Source of the DNA: a virus
Direction: 5' to 3' (one strand)
Length of the DNA stretch: 23,008 nucleotides
IMG/VR virus record: IMGVR_UViG_3300001827_000107
Coordinates: 1-23,008 of that record
The notes under the pieces were generated by a model. That model had not been told where the DNA came from. It saw only the letters and a program-made list of their open reading frames with translations, and did not search any database. Shown here one piece after another: positions 7,956-13,943 of the stretch; positions within the stretch are counted from its first letter, which is position 1, and every line of letters starts with the position of its first letter. A program made the position numbers and the translations under genes.

Positions 7956-8390
7956 TTATGTCTCTATATCTTCCCAAATCGTGCTACCTGTAACTACAGG
8001 GGTCCACGCCGTAGCCCCGGCGGCTATATCCGCCCAGACCGCATTCTGCTCATCGTCAATCGGCCTCCAAACTACAACGGAGGTCACCGCGGACTGTATT
8101 TCCAACCCTTGAGGGGTCAGAAAAACTTCAATTTCCAAATACGGTGTTACATCCCCCACCGCGCTACTTACCGCCTGCCCTGTAACCGGAATGCCTAGGC
8201 TTACAACCTCATCACCTGTAGCACTGACTATCTCCTGGCCAGTCAACGTGGGTGCTAGCGCCACCCTAACATCACCTACCGCGCTTGCGGCTTCATTACC
8301 GTCCACACTGACCTGTAGCAGGTCCAGCCCAAACGACGTCTGGCCAAACCCCCCGTTACCAAAACCGGAGATAAGGACACTGCCAGCCAT
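7956..8390 (-). CDS. Repeat-containing structural protein, 144 aa
   Basis: ATG at 8390 overlaps the previous stop (TAATG). The N-terminus is Gly/Phe-rich (ISGFGNGGFGQTSFG). Residues about 30-110 consist of three to four degenerate repeats of roughly 24 residues with a core S-A-x-G-D (EAASAVGDV, EIVSATGDE, AVSSAVGDV, EIQSAVTSV). This repeat type is common in small virion proteins of marine phages. The C-terminus is Trp-rich (VVVWRP, VWADI, AWTPV, IWEDI). It sits between the 139-aa structural protein and the tail fibre and was probably acquired with them. A fibre-associated or virion-surface role is inferred. No enzymatic residues are seen. Confidence 0.6.
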   Translation of the reverse strand: MAGSVLISGFGNGGFGQTSFGLDLLQVSVDGNEAASAVGDVRVALAPTLTGQEIVSATGDEVVSLGIPVTGQAVSSAVGDVTPYLEIEVFLTPQGLEIQSAVTSVVVWRPIDDEQNAVWADIAAGATAWTPVVTGSTIWEDIET

Positions 8391-8809
8391 TAGGTGATCC
8401 TAATAAGAGCCGTAGAAGCTGCAGCCGCCGGGAATATGATATTAAAATCCCCGTTTGAGACAGTGTTATCCGCTCCAAAATCCAAAACCGCCACCGCCCT
8501 ATTGGCTTTGGACGAGTTGTAAATTAGCGCCCCGCGGGCCGTAATACTGACGTTGTTAAACGTGGCATCATCAAAGTCAACAACCGCTGTACTCCCATCC
8601 AACGAAATAGTGCCGCCAGCCAGCGCTATTCCGCCCGCCGTGTAGTTGGTACCTGAAGATTCCCCTGACGCTGTATAAGCCGTGGTGCTGGCACCTAAGG
8701 TGGCGGCGCTGGTGTACAACGCGATGAAGAACACATCTGTATCCAAGTCATGGATCGCTCCTAGAAGCTCCGTCTTAAACGAATTGCAAACCGCTTGTGT
8801 AATAGCCAT
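8390..8809 (-). CDS. Conserved phage structural protein, 139 aa
   Basis: The sequence MAITQAVCNSFKTELLGAIHDL, then FFIALYTSAATLGASTTAY and ITARGALIYNSSKANRAVAV, matches a small virion protein family I recognise from many tailed phages, usually encoded near the fibre or connector genes and without assigned biochemical function. It is rich in small residues and predicted beta strands, consistent with a virion component. ATG at 8809 lies two bases beyond the stop of the 204-aa gene and follows GAGGTAAGCC. It is coupled through TAATG to the 144-aa gene. A tail or baseplate-like attachment protein is a guess from context. Confidence 0.65.
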   Translation of the reverse strand: MAITQAVCNSFKTELLGAIHDLDTDVFFIALYTSAATLGASTTAYTASGESSGTNYTAGGIALAGGTISLDGSTAVVDFDDATFNNVSITARGALIYNSSKANRAVAVLDFGADNTVSNGDFNIIFPAAAASTALIRIT

Positions 8810-8812
8810 GGC

Positions 8813-9427
8813 TTACCTCTGTGTCCTGTAGTTGTCTGTAACATTGTCTTTGCTTGCTACTTCCTGAACAAGTGCCAGCGCCGAGCGGAACCTCTCGTAA
8901 TACGGCTCCAGCTCTTCTTTGGTGTACTTTAACCAAATAGCGGCCTCAACTAAAGTGCCATACAGTAAAGCTTGGTCAAAGTTATCCCCCAACCAAGTCG
9001 TGCCCGCCGTAACAATACTCTCGGGGTATCCGAAGTAGTGCATCTCGACCGTATAATTCTGGTCAGGAGTAGGCGCTAAAAGCAATGTATCCTCGTCAAA
9101 CTGGGCGTAGTACTGGGGCCTGCCTTCTACAGTAGGGTCAGGGTACGCCTCGCGAATAAACGATACATCTTTGGGTAGCAAATACCCGCTCGCCCCGCCG
9201 CTCTGTACATCTATCTCATTGACTGAGACAAACCCGGTAGGCATGGACAAGTACCGCGAGCTGGCGGTCAGCGCGGCGGTTTGGTTTTTGTTGGTCGCTG
9301 GTACCTTGGCTTGGCGGTAGATGCGTTGTTCTGCCGCCTTAATAAACCCGTCGATGGAGGCCACGAAAGTAGCCTCGTAGTTCTCCATCGTGGTCTGAAC
9401 CAGCGTGGTCAGTTCGGAGTAATTCAC
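8813..9427 (-). CDS. Connector / tail-adaptor-like structural protein, 204 aa
   Basis: The start is GTG at 9427, overlapping the TGA of the 49-aa gene as GTGA; no strong independent ribosome binding site is seen, so reinitiation is likely. The N-terminus MNYSELTTLVQTTMENYEA, then FIKAAEQRIYRQAKVPA, and later LLAPTPDQNYTVEMHYFGYP followed by a C-terminal helical region (LYGTLVEAAIWLKYTKEELE) follow the layout of phage head-tail connector or adaptor proteins: N-terminal helices, beta middle, C-terminal helix bundle. I recognise the pattern from marine podoviruses but cannot assign it to a named T7 or P22 protein. It lies in the adaptor cluster next to the 225-aa protein with a similar general plan. 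Confidence 0.6.
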   Translation of the reverse strand: MNYSELTTLVQTTMENYEATFVASIDGFIKAAEQRIYRQAKVPATNKNQTAALTASSRYLSMPTGFVSVNEIDVQSGGASGYLLPKDVSFIREAYPDPTVEGRPQYYAQFDEDTLLLAPTPDQNYTVEMHYFGYPESIVTAGTTWLGDNFDQALLYGTLVEAAIWLKYTKEELEPYYERFRSALALVQEVASKDNVTDNYRTQR

Positions 9428-9573
9428 TTCTTACGTCCCGCCATGGCTTTGGCTTTATTGCGCCCCATAGTTTTCAAAGATTCCTGACTTACACCTGAGT
9501 TTTTACCTTTGGCCATACCGCCTTTCATGTAACCTTTTTTGTGGGCTTTGCCCCCGCACTTCATGCCTTTCAT
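9424..9573 (-). CDS. Small Lys/Gly-rich basic protein, 49 aa
   Basis: This short gene fills the stretch between the zinc-ribbon gene and the 204-aa gene. ATG at 9573 is preceded by AGGAG with about six bases between, and TGA at 9426-9424 overlaps the next start. The sequence begins MKGMKCGGKAHKKGYMKGGM and ends KAKAMAGRKK; it is dominated by Lys, Gly and Met with almost no acidic residues. Similar tiny Lys/Gly-rich proteins lie in structural regions of marine phages, as I recall. A nucleic-acid or charge-neutralising role is only a possibility. The strong ribosome binding site and tight overlaps support a real gene. Confidence 0.65.
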   Translation of the reverse strand: MKGMKCGGKAHKKGYMKGGMAKGKNSGVSQESLKTMGRNKAKAMAGRKK

Positions 9574-9574
9574 A

Positions 9575-9880
9575 TCATTCTCCTAAATCAAGTTGATCAT
9601 AAACGCCCAGCTCTTGGGCCAAAATCACATTATCTACTGTGATTGTTCTACTAGCGTCTTGTCCTGGATCGGGCCGCGCATCTCGTAAACTCTGCGGATC
9701 CACTACTTTCTGCTCACCTACACGTAACTGCGGGTGGCTGGGGTTCCAGCATCTTTTACAAGCCAGTACTCCTGTGGGAGTGTCTTTTTCGTAAATCTCT
9801 TTGAGGGTGCCGTAAGGCTCCCTGTCCGCACAAATATCGCATATCTGAAATGCGTATTTACCCGAGCTAAACTGCGCCAT
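9575..9880 (-). CDS. Zinc-ribbon-like small phage protein, 101 aa
   Basis: ATG at 9880 overlaps the adaptor stop (TAATG). Two Cys pairs, C14-x2-C17 (CDIC) and C41-x2-C44 (CKRC), are separated by 23 residues and suggest a single zinc-binding knuckle. They are followed by WNPSHPQLR and DPQSLRDARPDPG. I recognise this layout (a Cys-pair zinc ribbon then a W-x-P-x-HPQ segment) from small proteins in connector regions of other phages, where function is not established. The C-terminal third is acidic and aliphatic. It probably acts in assembly or as a minor virion part; binding of zinc is inferred from the cysteines. Confidence 0.6.
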   Translation of the reverse strand: MAQFSSGKYAFQICDICADREPYGTLKEIYEKDTPTGVLACKRCWNPSHPQLRVGEQKVVDPQSLRDARPDPGQDASRTITVDNVILAQELGVYDQLDLGE

Positions 9881-10557
9881 TACCGCCTCCCTGGTACGAT
9901 ACGCAGGGTGGACTTGTCCCTGTCTTCGTCGGAGGCTCTATCCCACGTCGCCTTATAGTACTCCGCCAGCATGGGGATGCGTGGGGCGCCTTCAGGGCGC
10001 TTCATGGCTATGCCAAGAGCAACCCCGGCGATCAGCGCGGGAATAAATCTAAAAGGGGTGTCAATAGTGTTACTGCCTACACCTGCGTCTTCGATTCGCC
10101 TTAGAGTCCACAGCATCAGCGTGTCCGCCGCGCTGGGTACAGGGTACAATGTCACAGAAGGTTGAGAAGTTTGCCTGTTTATGTAGTACTGATTGGGGGA
10201 TCCTTCGACGTTCTTATTTGCTATGTTCGCGTATGTAGAAATCGTGATCCTAGTGATAGACCGATCGTTTTGGCTAGTGCCCGAACCGGTACGCACCACC
10301 GCCTCCATGACGTCCACAGTGTCTGTGTCTAGTGTGTAGGTCGCGGTGCCTGCCACCAGCGCTACTGTCTGGGTGTCGACGGTAAATAGATTGACCCCGC
10401 GGTTGGCCCACTCAAGCAACAAAAGTTCCAATGAGCGGCGCGCCGTTCGTAGGTCGTACCCTGAGCGCAAGTCGCCGCCCCCCGTAGCTAGTTCCCAAGC
10501 TTCCTGGAGGATTTCGTTCTGGTCAAAAGTGCGTGTAGTAACACCGCTCGTTGGCAT
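9880..10557 (-). CDS. Head-tail adaptor / tail tubular A-like protein, 225 aa
   Basis: The frame is open to a TTG at 10569, but the ATG at 10557 (MPTSGVTTRT) is chosen because GGAG lies six bases before it; the TTG overlaps this GGAG itself. The protein has N-terminal helices (FDQNEILQEAWELA, ARRSLELLLLEWANRGVNLF), then a beta region with YYINRQTSQPSVTLYPVPS, then a C-terminal helix bundle (FRFIPALIAGVALGIAMKRP). This is the usual layout of short-tail adaptor proteins that sit under the portal, functionally like T7 gp11 or P22 gp4. The assignment rests on plan and position. An 83-base gap precedes the start. Confidence 0.6.
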   Translation of the reverse strand: MPTSGVTTRTFDQNEILQEAWELATGGGDLRSGYDLRTARRSLELLLLEWANRGVNLFTVDTQTVALVAGTATYTLDTDTVDVMEAVVRTGSGTSQNDRSITRITISTYANIANKNVEGSPNQYYINRQTSQPSVTLYPVPSAADTLMLWTLRRIEDAGVGSNTIDTPFRFIPALIAGVALGIAMKRPEGAPRIPMLAEYYKATWDRASDEDRDKSTLRIVPGRR

Positions 10558-10640
10558 AAGTAGCTCCAAATATGGTACCTAAGCAGCGACGATGCGCGGG
10601 AGGTTTTCTTTAGCTTATCACGATTGTTTATAAAATACTA
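10558..10640 (-). other. Intergenic gap before the adaptor gene
   Basis: This 83-base stretch between the Lys-rich 91-aa gene and the adaptor gene is one of the longest gaps in the window. Near its upstream end it is AT-rich, with TTTATAAAC and GATAAG on the minus strand that could serve as weak -10 elements, but no TTGACA-like box at a matching distance was found. The GGAG ribosome binding site of the adaptor lies at its downstream end. No hairpin followed by a T-run was seen. A weak promoter is possible but not supported. Confidence 0.35.
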
Positions 10641-10916
10641 CTACCACTTGGCCTTATCCGCCCAATAGGCCGCACTCATTTTGCCCTTTTTAATGTTTTT
10701 GGCATGTCTAGCTTTAAACGACGCCCTCTTTTCCTTCATGGCTTCGGATTCCCCTGCTTTAGGCTTACCCGCGGTTTTGGCACCTTGCTCCCCGAAGCGG
10801 ATTACCTTTTCTTTACCGCCCTCACAGGCTTTAACCACATGAGACTTTTTTGGGTGGCTGGGTGTACGTTTCGGCTTGTTGCAGGCCATGGCCTTCTTAT
10901 TGGCTTTAGCTACCAT
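10641..10916 (-). CDS. Lys-rich basic phage protein, 91 aa
   Basis: The protein is strongly basic: MVAKANKKAMACNKPKRTPS, then PKKSHVVKACEGG, IRFGEQG, AGKPKAGESEAMKEKR, FKARHAKNIKKGK, ending SAAYWADKAKW. I recognise this sequence pattern as a conserved small protein of marine phages with no established function. Length and charge suggest binding to nucleic acid or to acidic virion proteins. ATG at 10916 follows GGGA at about seven bases and nearly abuts the stop of the 110-aa gene. Two cysteines (C12, C31) are too few for an obvious zinc site. The function remains unknown. Confidence 0.65.
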   Translation of the reverse strand: MVAKANKKAMACNKPKRTPSHPKKSHVVKACEGGKEKVIRFGEQGAKTAGKPKAGESEAMKEKRASFKARHAKNIKKGKMSAAYWADKAKW

Positions 10917-10917
10917 C

Positions 10918-11250
10918 TCAATTTCCCTTCATAAAATAAGCGGCTGCCACAGTGGCGAATGAAGCGTATATACCCAGCATCCAGAATATGAGTTTGTTAT
11001 TATGAGCTGACTCCGCTTTAGTCGGAGCCTGCTGCAAAGCCAATTCGTGGATCTTAGTTAGCGTCTGTAAGTGCTGAGACCCCACACTTTCCATACGCGC
11101 CTTGATCTCCGTAAGCTGTCTTTGATGGCTGTCTAAACGCTCATTGGCTACAGCTTGTTTGGCCACCAACTCTGTAAGGGTGTCCAGTTTTTTACTAATA
11201 GCCTCAAGTATACTCATCTGAGCTTCTAACTTCGCGATCCTGTCCTCCAT
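10918..11250 (-). CDS. Coiled-coil protein with C-terminal membrane anchor, 110 aa
   Basis: Residues 1-75 form amphipathic heptads (MEDRIAKLEAQMSILEAISK, LDTLTELVAKQ, LTEIKARMESV). Residues 87-106 (LIFWMLGIYASFATVAAAYF) form one strong transmembrane segment, with only a short basic tail after it. ATG at 11250 follows AGGAG with five bases between. The plan resembles XhlA-type lysis accessory proteins (N-terminal coiled coil, C-terminal membrane anchor), but a membrane-attachment role in infection is equally possible. It is about 5 kb away from the M15/holin lysis pair. The membrane anchor is seen directly; function is inference. Confidence 0.6.
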   Translation of the reverse strand: MEDRIAKLEAQMSILEAISKKLDTLTELVAKQAVANERLDSHQRQLTEIKARMESVGSQHLQTLTKIHELALQQAPTKAESAHNNKLIFWMLGIYASFATVAAAYFMKGN

Positions 11251-11261
11251 AATAGCTCCTG

Positions 11262-11450
11262 TTATATAAGGGGGTCTTTCACAAAAATTATGCCCATGGC
11301 GGCGAAAAAGTCAGGGTCGCCACCTGTGCTAGCGCTACCAATCGCCGTAACAATTACATCCGTTTGGGGGGGATAAACGATACCCCCGTAGTACTGCCGT
11401 AAATGCGGGGCGTTGTCAGCCACCCCAAACAACTCAGTCACTCCACTCAT
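11262..11450 (-). CDS. Small conserved-looking phage protein, 62 aa
   Basis: The product begins MSGVTELFGVADNAPHLRQY, continues PPQTDVIVTAIGSASTGGDP and ends FFAAMGIIFVKDPLI. It is compact and mostly hydrophobic, with no Cys and no clear membrane helix. ATG at 11450 lies three bases after the stop of the coiled-coil gene, with only a weak GGGGTAATCC upstream. The position in an otherwise gap-free run between two well-supported genes is the best evidence that it is real. I do not recognise a family. A minor virion protein is plausible from location in the connector region. Confidence 0.5.
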   Translation of the reverse strand: MSGVTELFGVADNAPHLRQYYGGIVYPPQTDVIVTAIGSASTGGDPDFFAAMGIIFVKDPLI

Positions 11451-11453
11451 GGA

Positions 11454-11975
11454 TTACCCCAAAGAGTTTTTTAGTCGCTCAAGCTTTTTGACAGTATCGT
11501 CATAGCGCTTTTCCGCTTCCTTGATAGATTCTTCTACGGCTAACAGGCGCAGCTGGGCGGCGGCCTCAGCGGCTTGGCACTGAGCCTCTACTTCCATACG
11601 CATGTTTTCTAGTTGCTTGTCCGCGTCGGCTCGGGCGCGCTCCAGTTCGCGGCTCACTTCATTTAGCTTACGAGAGGCCGCTTTGCGTTTTTGAACTACC
11701 TCCTTAAACTCCAGCTGCCCCTTACGCTCCATCTCCGCGTAGTCCTGGGTTCGCTGGTTCATAAATTCTTCTTGGCCAGATATCGCCTCAGCTATTTTCC
11801 GCTGAACAACATCTAAGCGGCCTGACTCGCGCTGCACATCAGCTTTGAGCTGGTCTAAACGGCGCTTGCCTTTTTGTTCCTCTTCCAGAATAGTAAGCAC
11901 CTCGGGTAATGCCTCAACAAGAGGCCCGAACGTGTCCAGCAAATGTTTAACTTTTTTGCTAAGTGGGGTGTCCAT
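11454..11975 (-). CDS. Long coiled-coil protein, 173 aa
   Basis: Nearly the entire chain from about residue 25 onward is a predicted coiled coil with dense Glu/Lys/Arg/Gln (KGKRRLDQLKADVQRESGRL, LNEVSRELERARADADKQLE, YDDTVKKLERLKNSLG). There is no signal peptide or membrane segment. The N-terminus is MDTPLSKKVKHLLDTFGPLV. ATG at 11975 lies two bases after the stop of the 112-aa gene, with AGAGG about ten bases before it. Coiled-coil proteins of this size in head-tail regions act as assembly factors or virion rods, but this one cannot be assigned. A second scaffold-like or chaperone function is possible. Confidence 0.55.
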   Translation of the reverse strand: MDTPLSKKVKHLLDTFGPLVEALPEVLTILEEEQKGKRRLDQLKADVQRESGRLDVVQRKIAEAISGQEEFMNQRTQDYAEMERKGQLEFKEVVQKRKAASRKLNEVSRELERARADADKQLENMRMEVEAQCQAAEAAAQLRLLAVEESIKEAEKRYDDTVKKLERLKNSLG

Positions 11976-11977
11976 AA

Positions 11978-12316
11978 TTAATTACCTCTTATTCCGGCTT
12001 GAATAACTGTGAATGTAGCGGTCCCGCCAGTATATGAGGTGACGTTTAACCGGATCGCTGTTATAGGGAATGCATAATTCCCGTCGGCGTCGGCTGTTTC
12101 GCCCGCGACTACTGAATTAGGGAACCATGTGGCGGTCCCTGCGTCGAAAGAGGGATCAAATACGTCATCAAACGTGTGCTCGACCGTGTAAGTCAAGGTG
12201 GCGCCTGCGGATAGATCAACTGCGAAGCCCACGTTAAACGGGCTGATATGCAGGTTCAGAGGGATGGGCGAAGTGGCGCCTGCCGCGCGGAGGGTCTTTC
12301 GTTTGGGTCTAGCCAT
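11978..12316 (-). CDS. Small beta-rich virion protein, 112 aa
   Basis: A short basic N-terminus (MARPKRKTLRAAG) is followed by a beta-strand-rich body, ISPFNVGFAVDLSAGATLTY, then VEHTFDDVFDPSFDAGTATW and a C-terminal RLNVTSYTGGTATFTVIQAG. The sequence has the look of small decoration-type or minor structural proteins that I have seen in marine phages. ATG at 12316 follows AGGAG with six bases between. It is the first tail-side gene after the homing endonuclease, so its transcription depends on read-through past the capsid terminator or on the promoter-like region before the endonuclease. Function is inferred only as structural. Confidence 0.6.
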   Translation of the reverse strand: MARPKRKTLRAAGATSPIPLNLHISPFNVGFAVDLSAGATLTYTVEHTFDDVFDPSFDAGTATWFPNSVVAGETADADGNYAFPITAIRLNVTSYTGGTATFTVIQAGIRGN

Positions 12317-12358
12317 GGTTGGCTCCTTGATGGAGGTCTTGTAATCCCCATAATGCTA

Positions 12359-13840
12359 TTACCCAGTTGATTTGTCAATAAAAACCCATTTCTTTTTGCC
12401 ACAATCGTATATCCGGCGAGCCCCTATAGCATAAGTGATGTCCTGCTCGGTTTGAGGGCTATGGTCGGGGTCAAACCCTATAGGTACTTGGTGCTCAATA
12501 ATTCTTTGAGGTAGGGCTCGGCGTTGGTAATGTGACTTAGGTTTCAGCCCTAAAATCTTAGACCATACTTGATAATCTGGCAGGGTTTCTTGGTCTAAGG
12601 AGAACCCCAAAGCCCGATACATAGCCCCTGAAAAATACCGATTATCACTAAACGATTTTACTTCAATTGGGCGCTCTTCTTTGAGGAACGCTTTGAATAG
12701 TTTAGAAGCCCCTCCAGCTACAGGCAGGCGGGTGGCGTAGCGTGATAACGTCCAAGTACTGTTCTTGGCCCCTACTCCTCGGTCGTTTATACCAAATGAG
12801 AATCGCATGCATGCCACCATTTTCTCCTTGTAGAATAAGGCGTAGTTGGAACCTCCCCCTGCTCCGCCCTGTGGGTGGTATTTTTCGAAAAAGGCTTTGG
12901 CCTCTTTAGGCCCTACTTTTCGAACTTCGCACTTTCGGGCCATAATACGGCCCTTCATCTTCCCTATTGCTGCTCTTAGCAGCCTTTTCAATACATGGCT
13001 ACGCTCAAGCCACTCAGACTCATACATAGTGACCACCCTGACCCCCTGCGTTTGGGCAGCTTTGTACTTGTCATAGTGCTTGTGTTTGTTAGCCTTTTCA
13101 TCCTCTTTATCCGTGTGGCTGTGCCAGTACATCCCACAATACTCTATGGCCAAATCATGCTCAGGCAGATAAATGCCCAGCTCTTTGGGGGCGACGAGGG
13201 TGCGGTTGCGCGCCTCAGCCTTTGTAAATATCGACATGAATTTGTAGATGGCGTCTTCTTGTTGGGATTTCATATGGTTACAGGGGGAGCAGGCCACTTT
13301 ACCTGTCAAATGGTTAGTTGGCGTCTGCTCAAAATCCCCATGGGTAGGGCAAGTTATAACCACTTTTTTATGTGACTTTTCATATACCGCCTTTGTGTAA
13401 TCCCATCTGTCCCCCCACACACCCTTCGCCTTAAATATAAAATCTGAAGTACTGCCTGACTGTTTTGCCACCATCTGGAGGGTCCCACACAAAGGGCAAC
13501 CCTTTCCTTGAATATGGTTGGTGGGGCTTTGCTGGAACTCGCCATGCTTAGGGCATGTTATGGTTAATGGCGTGTGGGCGTTGACATATTTTGCCTTTTT
13601 ATAAGAGTAGTAGCCTGTGAACTTTAAGGTAGCCGCTTCTATAAAAGATTTTTGGTCAGAGTAAGACCTCCTTTTATTAGTAGTGTGCTTATAAGCCCTC
13701 ATAGCATCTTCTCGGGTGCACTCCTTACATTTGGCTATTGAGGTAAACCTAGGGGCTATATGCCCCCTGGCACAAGGGACCCCCGTAAAATAATGCGTTA
13801 ATCCTGCGGCTTTGGCTTGTTGCCTGCTTATTTTTTCCAT
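12359..13840 (-). CDS. Free-standing VSR/EDxHD-type homing endonuclease with zinc-ribbon repeats, 493 aa
   Basis: Several parts can be read. Residues about 10-41 form an N-terminal Cys/His region (C23, H27, C38, C41). Two zinc-ribbon repeats follow: TITCPKHGEFQQSPTNHI with C115/C118, and VITCPTHGDFEQTPTNHL with C184/C187, of the type found repeated in phage homing nucleases (DUF723-like, from memory). Residues about 195-280 are the nuclease core: LGIYLPEHDLAIEYCGMYWH, then KHYDKYKAAQTQGVRVVTMY and ESEW. About 305-426 is a second C-terminal domain (FFEKYHPQGG, AGGASKLFKAF, SFSDNRYFSGAMYRALGF). Relatives of the VSR-like family usually have LDIYIP; here the Asp is Gly222 (codon GGC), which may weaken catalysis. 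Two counted lines have 42% GC against 58% in a capsid line. It is bounded by its own promoter-like region and a terminator. It probably promotes its own spread into related phages. Confidence 0.82.
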   Translation of the reverse strand: MEKISRQQAKAAGLTHYFTGVPCARGHIAPRFTSIAKCKECTREDAMRAYKHTTNKRRSYSDQKSFIEAATLKFTGYYSYKKAKYVNAHTPLTITCPKHGEFQQSPTNHIQGKGCPLCGTLQMVAKQSGSTSDFIFKAKGVWGDRWDYTKAVYEKSHKKVVITCPTHGDFEQTPTNHLTGKVACSPCNHMKSQQEDAIYKFMSIFTKAEARNRTLVAPKELGIYLPEHDLAIEYCGMYWHSHTDKEDEKANKHKHYDKYKAAQTQGVRVVTMYESEWLERSHVLKRLLRAAIGKMKGRIMARKCEVRKVGPKEAKAFFEKYHPQGGAGGGSNYALFYKEKMVACMRFSFGINDRGVGAKNSTWTLSRYATRLPVAGGASKLFKAFLKEERPIEVKSFSDNRYFSGAMYRALGFSLDQETLPDYQVWSKILGLKPKSHYQRRALPQRIIEHQVPIGFDPDHSPQTEQDITYAIGARRIYDCGKKKWVFIDKSTG

Positions 13841-13851
13841 AATTAATAACC

Positions 13852-13867
13852 TATACGTAGGCGTATA
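13852..13867. repeat. Inverted repeat in the homing endonuclease leader
   Basis: TATACG and CGTATA are exact six-base arms around a four-base spacer. The repeat lies between the candidate -10 and the weak AGG ribosome binding site of the endonuclease gene (start at 13840) and touches that AGG. It could be a repressor site or an RNA hairpin limiting translation. Six AT-rich base pairs make only a modest hairpin. Confidence 0.5.
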
Positions 13868-13868
13868 A

Positions 13869-13895
13869 ATTATCGTCTTTATTTTTATTTGTCAA
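13869..13895 (-). promoter_or_regulatory. Candidate sigma70-type promoter for the homing endonuclease and downstream tail genes
   Basis: On the minus strand a perfect TTGACA (13895-13890) is followed by an AT-rich spacer. GATAAT lies 15 bases further (13874-13869), matching TATAAT at five of six positions but with a short spacer. Alternatively TAATTT lies at a 17-base spacing but is a poor match. The element begins directly after the T-run of the capsid terminator and ends about 28 bases before the endonuclease start. Such a layout would restart transcription downstream of the capsid gene. Confidence 0.55.
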
Positions 13896-13902
13896 GAGTA
13901 AT

Positions 13903-13926
13903 AAAAAAGGAGGCCGAAGCCTCCTT
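13903..13926 (-). terminator. Intrinsic terminator after the major capsid gene
   Basis: On the minus strand AAGGAGGC, the stable tetraloop TTCG and GCCTCCTT form a perfect eight-base-pair stem, with a run of six T ending at 13903. It lies 17 bases after the capsid stop codon. This is a textbook rho-independent terminator oriented to end transcripts coming from the portal-to-capsid genes, and it is the only one seen in the window. Confidence 0.9.
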
Positions 13927-13930
13927 CTCT

Positions 13931-13943
13931 GCTAAGCCTTAGC
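13931..13943. repeat. Short palindrome between capsid stop and terminator
   Basis: GCTAAG-C-CTTAGC is a perfect 13-base palindrome with a single central base, starting directly after the capsid stop codon. As RNA it could fold only with a larger loop and a four-pair stem, so it is more likely a chance sequence, a protein site or a helper stem for the adjacent terminator. Confidence 0.4.

Noticed and set aside
12323-12335. CTCC-N5-GGAG hairpin over the ribosome binding site of the 112-aa gene
   Set aside because: Only four base pairs; too weak to claim regulation.
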